Shown here in pieces: positions 57,377 to 64,000 of a stretch of DNA of 64,000 nt. Made by a program: the position numbers and the translations under genes. Below the pieces are notes generated by a model. The model did not search any database. It was not told where the DNA came from and saw only the letters and a program-made list of their open reading frames with translations. The DNA comes from Cocos nucifera (Eukaryota; Streptophyta; Magnoliopsida; Arecales; Arecaceae), in contig QRFJ01000295.1 of the NCBI GenBank assembly GCA_006176705.1, forward strand, positions 62,001 through 126,000, read 5' to 3'. The stretch's first letter is position 1. Every line of letters starts with the position of its first letter.

Positions 57377-57566
57377 GAAGCAAAGAGACTTGCAGAAGAG
57401 GGCAGAGTGCTGGTATGGTATTACGGATATGTTCCATATTTGCTCAAGGAGAAGAATAAGCTTAAAGGAAGCAAAGAGACTTGCAGAAGAGGGCAGAGTG
57501 CTGGTATTAAATTGCTGTATTACGGATATGTTCCATATTTGCTCAAGGAGAAGAATAAGCTTAAAG
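57377..57566. repeat. Tandem duplication of about 91-99 bp
   Basis: Copy one (57377-57467) and copy two (57468-57566) both run from GAAGCAAAGAGACTTGCAG to AGAATAAGCTTAAAG and are almost identical, except that the second has about 8 extra bases near 57508. Lies 90 bp from the tRNA-Gly gene on its 3' side (minus-strand tRNA), so it is not its promoter. Frames are open through both copies but I recognise no protein. Confidence 0.93.
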
Positions 57567-57655
57567 TAAGCTAGGTCTACGCACCACCTCACCACCAAAC
57601 GTAAGCTAGATGCATGTAGAAGGAAAAGAAGAAAACCAAAGGAAAGTTATCAAAA

Positions 57656-57727
57656 TGCGTTTGCCGGGAGTCGAACCCGGGTCTATTGCTTGGAAGGCAA
57701 TTATCCTAACCGTTGGACTACAAACGC
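57656..57727 (-). tRNA. tRNA-Gly(UCC)
   Basis: A second 72-nt copy, on the minus strand, with a fully Watson-Crick acceptor stem (GCGTTTG/CAAACGC). It differs from the copy at 21673-21744 at two positions, one in the 3' acceptor strand and one just before the T stem. TTTT follows directly on the minus strand as a polymerase III terminator. The anticodon loop is again CTTCCAA. Confidence 0.95.
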
Positions 57728-60700
57728 TCGGTTTGAAGGTGGCATCTAGTTTTTCTTATAAATCTGTCACGCACATTTCTCTCCAGCGCAACCAAAATCC
57801 TTCTCGGCCCCGCGCTGGTAGCGTGCACTCCTTTCTTCCCTTGGTGAAGTGGTGGCCGTTAGACGACACAAAAGCAGACCAAGAAAACTAACGACAGGGA
57901 CTCAAATTTGTGAGGGGGCATCCCTTGGTTACATGAAAAATATATTAAAAAAGTGATGGATTAACCAACACGAGCCCATCCTTAAAATGCGAACCATTTT
58001 TTCAAAAAATCGAATTAAATAGCATCTATAAATGATGGTTGCATAAAGAATTTATTATTTAAATATGTTTTAGGATACATGTTAAAATATCCTCCCTGCT
58101 TATCGAAGAATTTTGTCGATAAAATTCATACATGAGATGGATGCAAGCCGATTTGTCGAGACTGAATCAACGGGAAGTTTCCAACCCAAACTATACATAT
58201 TCTTTTCCCCTCTTGGTTTAAAAAAGAAGAATTTATTCATTCCTTAAATAAGTAGTCATCGTAATCATGTATAGCAGAATTCCCTGAACCCAGGTGAATA
58301 TTACCCACCCAATTTTAGTAATCCCCATCGATAACGACTTGTGGGGCTAACCATATGAATATTATATCCGACTGGGTATAGGTTTCACCGAAATAAGTTT
58401 GATTAAACTAAAATAGTCCCTAAAATACCTAGTTAAACAAAGTAAAATAGCTAAAAGGTTTGTCCCTTATTCATTAAATTTAATTAGATGATCTACAAGG
58501 AGCCGACTCACCTAGCAGATCTTAAGTTGTGGTCCCCTTTTTTTTTGTTGGGGGGGTGTAAAAGATCCTAAGTTTTGGTTGGGATAAATCAACTTGAATT
58601 CATTGGATCCTACCTCTGTACCTTCTCTTCGATGGACAGTCCTACAAGCCAAACTTTGTACCTTCTGTTCAAGAGTCAGTCCTATAAGCCAATCTTTGAC
58701 CATGCACAAAGGGCTAGCCGCTCGCTAATTTGTTCCCTTGCATACAATTTAGATGTGATTACTTGGGAGGATGAGCTCCTAATCAGCATCGAATTATTGT
58801 AACATGCCAGATATTTTTATCTTTTGAGCTCCATCCTAATGCATGACATGCGTGACACAAATGCATAGGACATAGGTTGTGCTTGGCCATGCATGAAGCC
58901 CAAGTCACTAACCAGTATTGGAGCAAGGTTATTGTTGTAGCCTGGATTCATCGACTTGTTCTGATCTATCGACTTGAGTAGTTGATCAAATTGCCAATTT
59001 GAGTGGACGACCAGCAACAATGAGCTACATGTCCTCAAATGAAAGTACATTTAAGACACTTAAAATCTATTAAAGAGCCGATTATGATCTCATGCACTTG
59101 TGAGGCATAGCGCGGGAAGGTTAATTATAACCCATCATTCACGATTGAACAGTTACTGCATGAACTACGCAATTAAACCCCATGTCATGCATAACATGCA
59201 TGCGGTTATTATCTACCGGCCAGTTAAGATGCACGTCCTTCTCTTTTCGTAACAAATGATGATCGTCACTCTATATAATCAACATCCGAGGGATCTCTAA
59301 GAATGCTTTCTCTTATGCCGTGGTACTCTTGCATTTTTTAAATCTCCACCATTCTTCAAAATTTATGCCTAATTTTGGCATCGAAAGGCCTTCCATTGAA
59401 TAAAACTAACGATCTTAGATATTATTTTTCTCTTATTTTCAAGTCAGACTTTTAGCAGACCTCTTTGTCTTGGGTATGACCATAGCCAATCACTTGCTGT
59501 TCACCAGCTCATTTAATCTCTTCAACATGAAGCTTGTTTGATCTTTTCAGTTCGGATTTGGATAGCAACGTTTATGTATAGATTAGTTCGGCCATCTCCA
59601 AAGCTCGTCATTTTTTTTTAAATTTTTTATTAAAATAAATAATTTATATAATTTTAATATAAATATATTAAAAAAATTAAAAAATAAAATATGTTGAAAT
59701 ACTCTCACAAATTTAAAAGCTAGCCACTATTTCAAGAGAGTGCTCGGGCGCGAACAAAGCCATCCAATCCACCGTCCCCATTATTTTTTGATAAGGTACA
59801 TCTTATAGTGAAAATGATCCACTTTCTCACCAGATGTCAAATATCCTACAAGAAAAGATGATCCCTAGTCCTCCTAAGCCCATCATTCGTTGAACATGGT
59901 AATTCTGGGTGGGGGGGGGGGGAGGGGATGTGGGGCTGGGCTAGTAACTAACACGTATCATCTGTGTCTATGAATTAAGATGGTGATCCAAGCCCTCCTA
60001 AGCCCCTCATTCGTTGAACCTGGAAATTCTCGCAGGTGCTCCTCAACCAGTCATTCGTTGAACCTGGTAATTCTCGCAGACGCGGGGCTAGTAACCAACA
60101 CATTTCCCCCGCTCTAACACGTGTCATCTGTATCTATGAGGTCACGCAACGCTACGGAGTACTCTCTCGTAATAGAACGATCGGGGGCATGGCTGTAATT
60201 TTGACTGAAATGCGGAGTCAAGTGCTTTCACTAGTGCCCGCAGCGGAAAAGCCGGGGCTTCTCGGTTCCGTTTTTTAAGGCACCGGTCCCGTATCCCACT
60301 CTGTTCTCTGGTTCTGCTGTAGCCTATGCCACACCAAAGACAGAATCAAACCAACCAAAACGACACCAAGGAGACGAATTCCCTCGCAGCTGAGCTCCTA
60401 AAACTAACAGTTCGATGTGTCATAAATTTCTGAAAGACGAACTTAACCTTGAAACGGTGGCCACGGTTTTCGGTTTTCCGGCACTCATGTGCTACACGCT
60501 CGCCTCTAAAAGCCGTGCACTCGTTCATTCTTGGTTACGAATTACGATATCCCACGTGGATGGTGACGGCTGCAGAAGGAGCCGACAATTTTACGACCGT
60601 GGGGCGTAACTAACCGGCGATGGAATTTAAACAGCTTATTAATTAAAGTAGGATTGGGCCCGGAAGGTCGATAACATGGCGACAAGGGAAAATGACTCGT

Positions 60701-60952
60701 GTGGCATCATATTTCGCACGAAAGGAGGATTCCCCTTGCTTCCAGCGAACGACCGTTGGATCACGCACTGCACAACTCTCCAAGCGATCAGTGGATGATT
60801 CAACGGTGGATTCGCGCGAAGGGAGGGGAAACCTTCTTTCTTGCGAAAGGTATAACCCGTTACCCTTCGCTGTTCCCGTCACGAAGCGGAGCCCATTTCC
60901 GTCAATCCGACCATTCCCAGACATACCTCCCATGCCTTTCCTCCGACCAGGG
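57728..60952. other. Intergenic DNA upstream of the AIL-like gene
   Basis: No gene recognised. Contains a tandem duplication at 59866-60140 and a G run near 59910. The last few hundred bases are GC-richer and form the presumed promoter of the AP2 gene. Confidence 0.4.
59866..60140. repeat. Nested promoter-proximal duplication
   Basis: A block with CCTCCTAAGCCC, TCATTCGTTGAACCTGG, GGGGCTAGTAAC and ACACGTGTCATCTG occurs twice (about 59866-59975 and 59987-60140). Within the second copy the TCATTCGTTGAACCTGG part is duplicated again. The ACGTG core in the second copy resembles a G-box/ABRE element. About 0.9 kb upstream of the predicted AIL transcription start. Confidence 0.8.
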
Positions 60953-60959
60953 TATAAAA
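60953..60959 (+). promoter_or_regulatory. TATA box of the AIL-like gene
   Basis: TATAAAA in GGGTATAAAACCC, 509 bp upstream of the main ATG, followed by a (TC)n initiator-like pyrimidine tract at about 60985-61000. It predicts a leader of about 480 nt. Confidence 0.55.
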
Positions 60960-61077
60960 CCCTCCACTCATCGCCCTCTTGCCCTCTCTCTCTCTCTCGT
61001 CTTTGGCTTCGCTCTCTTTTGTTCGCCGCCCGAATATCCGCAAAGCTGGTCAGAGCGCTTGACTGCAGCTGGAGAAA

Positions 61078-61115
61078 ATGGTGGAGGCGAAATTAAAAAG
61101 CCTGCGATGATGTGA
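61078..61115 (+). promoter_or_regulatory. Upstream ORFs in the AIL leader
   Basis: An 11-codon uORF (61078-61110, MVEAKLKSLR then TGA) starts in the strong context GAAAATGG. Overlapping it, 61107-61115 reads ATGATGTGA, giving a two-codon uORF and a start-stop pair. I see no other ATG between here and the main start at 61462. Such uORFs usually lower translation of the main frame. Confidence 0.5.
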
Positions 61116-61461
61116 GGAAAAAGACATCCTTTTGTCTCTCCTCTCTTTCCTTGTCTCTCTTTCTCCCTCTTCCTCCAGTCCCCCCACCCCCATCCCTTCC
61201 ACGGTGTTACCGAAAGCCTCCCGTACAAACGTTACGGTTGATACCTCTTCTTCTTTTTCTCGCGCTCTCACTTGAGTCGGGTTCTAAGTGGTGGTGTAGC
61301 TGAGCGTGGAGAACGAGGAAGCGGAGTCTTTGTTGTATCCACCGTGGCTTGAGGGGTTCTCTACAGCCCGAGAGGTATTCGATCAAACGCTTGCACCACT
61401 CGTTAAACGCTGGTCTCTTTATCTGTTTCTTTCGTTTAAGTAGCTTAGCGTAAGAGAGAGT

Positions 61462-62169
61462 ATGACGCCCGCAAACAACTGGCTCTCGTCCCCCTACCCT
61501 CCGATGGAAATGCTCCTGCATCCTTGTGGCTACGATCAGATAGGTCCGTTTCAGTCCTTGCTCCAGGTGCCGAAGCTGGAGGACATGCTAGGCGGGCAGC
61601 GATCATCGCCGGTGGATCCGTGCTCCGACACCCTGACCGACGGTCAGGATTCATCGGCTCTCGGCACGGTGCATGATCATCTTCAGAACCCGATACCGCT
61701 GAAGCCTGACTATCTGGGCGCCCTCGCCCTTCCTCCTGGCAACTCCGTTAGCTTGGAGGTGGACGACTCCGCGTCGGCGCCGGAGAGTCAGCTCGGTGGC
61801 TTTTCGCCTGCACTCGGGATGGTCTCGGCCAAGCCGCGGCCATTTCCGCCTGCGTTGCCGCCGCCGGGGGGCGCCGGCGGAGCCCGGTCGGAGAAGGCGG
61901 CGGCGGTCGGATCGTGTCAGAGGACATCGGTCTACAGAGGGGTGACCAGGTATGTGATTAATTAAGCGATAATTATTGTCTTTGTACCAGAAAAAAAAAC
62001 CATCCATTAATTACGAATACCAGCATCGGTTTCGGAAAAGCGTCAGAGAGTGACGTGCCTCGGCACACGTGTGGCGATTTTGGCAGGCACCGTTGGACGG
62101 GCCGGTATGAGGCCCACTTATGGGACAACACGTGCCGGCGCGAGGGGCAGAAGCGGAAGGGCAGGCAAG
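61462..62169 (+). CDS. AIL6: AINTEGUMENTA-LIKE/PLETHORA AP2 transcription factor, AIL6/PLT3-like (5' part)
   Basis: A transcription factor of the ANT/PLT group that keeps cells in a meristematic state and acts in organ initiation. Exon 1 is 61462-61949 and exon 2 is 62087-62169 (83 nt). Joined, they give 162 codons and then RHRWTGRYEAHLWDNTCRRE and GQKRKGRQ. N-terminal group motifs are visible: NNWLSS followed by PMEML (5-18), VPKLEDMLGG (36-45) and EVDDSAS (99-105). The first AP2 repeat begins QRTSVYRGVTR (153-163). The second half of exon 1 is Pro/Gly/Ala-rich. In this family a 9-nt exon encoding VYL should follow. I found no acceptable one up to 64000, so the remaining exons probably lie beyond the window. 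Exact paralogue is inferred from the N-terminal motifs. Confidence 0.9.
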
Positions 62170-64000
62170 GTGCGCACGTGCGAACCCGATTTCCTTGGTT
62201 CACTTAATTAATTAATAATTAGTCTGTCTTCGATGATTAATGGCAGTCCATTAGTCTTCTCTCTCTCTCTCTCTCGTCATGAAGTATGGGAGTAGAGGAG
62301 GATTGATATAAGAAGGGATGAACGCCGGTATATTTGCGTACGGGAGAGGAGCGCTTTCGCTTTCTGCGAGATGCCGCCGCTTTGGCATGGAAATTAAAAA
62401 CAGGGGGAAATGGAAAGGACGGGCTCTAGATGGGACCAGTGCCAGCGCCTCATTCATCCCCACCCACCTGAAGGGGCTTAAATAAATAAATAAAGCTTTG
62501 TTGGTGTAGGGAAGCCAGGCGAACCAACCCACCCCTTTTTTTTGAATTTTTTTCCTTTTAATTTCTGTTTTTCCGGGGGCTGGGGTGGGGGTCCGAAGCG
62601 TTACTAATACCATAACTGCATGTAAACCTTGCAACCTCCCAGATGATAAACGGTAGCCTACTTTTTATTAATTGCAGTCTTTTTGTCTTTTTCCACTTGC
62701 TCTGCAGGCGCTAGAGCTAGTGTGGTTAATATTGGTGTACTTGTGGAATAGTGTTGTTGATGTGAAGTTAGTACCGGCTCTTTATTTATGTGTGAGAAAG
62801 ACCTCATTCATGGAGTTTTTTATGCTTTTTAATTTAAAGTTTATTATTATTTGGATGTAAGATGTCAAGTCCGTAATGCTGTGAGTTGTGGGGCCACTGA
62901 AATAGTTTGAACGGGGGCCCACATCCACGGAAGTAGGCCGGTTTCTGTGTGGGGGTTCTTAGTGTAGGTATGGGGGATTGATTTTTGATAAAGCCTCTGT
63001 CAAAGCTCTCATCATAAAGCCTTTTGTCCAATTGTCTGGACTCTGGAGGGTGAGAGATTGATATCTGATGGCCGTGGGGGGGGGTGATGTGACGACACAT
63101 AGGGGGAAGGATCAAGTCACTTCTACGTGCTGCCGCGGCTCGAGGTACACTGTTGCCCTTTTTGTGCTCAATGTCATGTCTCCATAGCCCCACTAGTATC
63201 TTTGACTGAGGCCCCGTCAACATGCTTTTTCCAGCATGTCGCTTCATTAGATTGTGATAAGATTACATGACTTGATCACTGTGTTGTGTTGCCTCTGCGC
63301 AGCTCAACGTATCATAATTCTAGTAATTCTCCAATCATATACAAGTTTCTTTTATGTATAGGACCTCCATCAATTAATTAGTATGAGCTATCTCCAATCT
63401 CTTGTCAGAGTAGCTGCAATATCTAGTGCATCAGTTGGTTAGAGAGCATCTGTGGGAGGTCAGCAACCTTGTTAAGGTTGTGCTTGATTTTATTGATACG
63501 GGGGATTGTAGGAAACTTGATGTTTTCTGATGGATATTCTAATAAATAATTTGATAATTCATATATAACACGGTTAATGTTTTCATGGTATTACATACTT
63601 TGCTTTTCTACCTCGATTCACTTCTCTTACAAAGGCAGCAGTGTTGTTGGGATGGCAGATGACCGTATCTTAAACACCAAACTTTGACAACTCTGCTTGC
63701 TTGATTGCCTTGTTTATATTTGATTCCGGAAAAAATATTGAATGGGTCATTGGATTGGTAATATATGCTGTTCAGTAACTAATGTGAAGAATATGTTCTA
63801 TGAATTGGGGTTTGCCCTAGTGGTAACATCTCTCTGCTTGGCAACCACAGATTACGGTTCGGTTCTTGGATTGCTTCTAATATAAACATGGGTTTAAATT
63901 TGTAGCTTGTATTATTTTTTTCTTACTTACTTCCCTGCAGCTTATTGTGGTACTATTTCCGAGTCTATGAATATGCGTGATAACTGAAGGATGCGGACAA
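62170..64000 (+). other. Intron 2 of the AIL-like gene (incomplete)
   Basis: Begins with GTGCGC at 62170 and remains intronic to the window edge as far as I can see. No frame encodes the conserved GGYDKEEKAARAYD segment expected next. It contains a (TC)n run near 62260, poly(G) tracts near 62575 and 63076, and several acceptor-like tracts without matching exons. Confidence 0.6.

Noticed and set aside
62725..62745. GTGTACTTG as the 9-nt VYL micro-exon of the AIL gene
   Set aside because: It is not preceded by AG and is in the wrong phase for the exon ending at 62169.

Overview
The window is nuclear DNA from a flowering plant, most probably a monocot and perhaps a palm. This rests on spliced plant genes, GC-rich first exons next to very AT-rich intergenic DNA, kilobase introns (up to 7.2 kb) and many transposon remnants. 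The species call is inference; no sequence could be searched.

Five protein-coding loci are supported. The last six exons of a REDUCED WALL ACETYLATION (CAS1-domain) O-acetyltransferase lie at 696-1801 (+). A small one-pass membrane protein of unknown function is proposed at 26936-27169 (+). A complete ten-exon nuclear poly(A) polymerase of the short PAPS3 type runs from 30305 to 46597 (+). A complete two-exon sn-glycerol-3-phosphate acyltransferase of the GPAT1/2/3 type (51024-47239, -) converges on it. The first two exons of an AINTEGUMENTA-LIKE/PLETHORA (AIL6/PLT3-type) AP2 transcription factor lie at 61462-62169 (+), and the rest runs off the right edge. There are two tRNA-Gly(UCC) genes about 36 kb apart on opposite strands, and a broken exon 1 of a DEAH-box splicing helicase (21338-21056, -).

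The region 4036-19381 is a nested transposon structure. The host is a palindromic (foldback) element with two arms of about 1.72 kb, separated by a 16-nt loop at 17643-17658. Both arms carry the same intron-containing gene remnant. Its left arm was split by an 11.9-kb Ty3/Gypsy retrotransposon (4515-16401, coding on the minus strand) with a clean 5-bp target duplication, GATAT. The domain order (gag, protease, RT, RNase H, second RNase H, integrase) and long tandem arrays between integrase and the 3' LTR match the Tat lineage. A truncated third LTR with its own polypurine tract is embedded between two of these arrays, as expected if a tandem element had suffered an internal deletion. All retroelement frames are broken.

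Other repeats include a TIR element of about 1.25 kb (28689-29930), a small foldback element among (TA)n/(GA)n microsatellites inside intron 2 of the poly(A) polymerase gene (34448-34807), intronic and promoter-proximal tandem duplications, and simple repeats. The rest (2.4-4.0, 19.4-21.0, 21.8-26.9, 51.2-57.3 and 57.8-60.9 kb) is mostly AT-rich intergenic DNA without recognisable genes.
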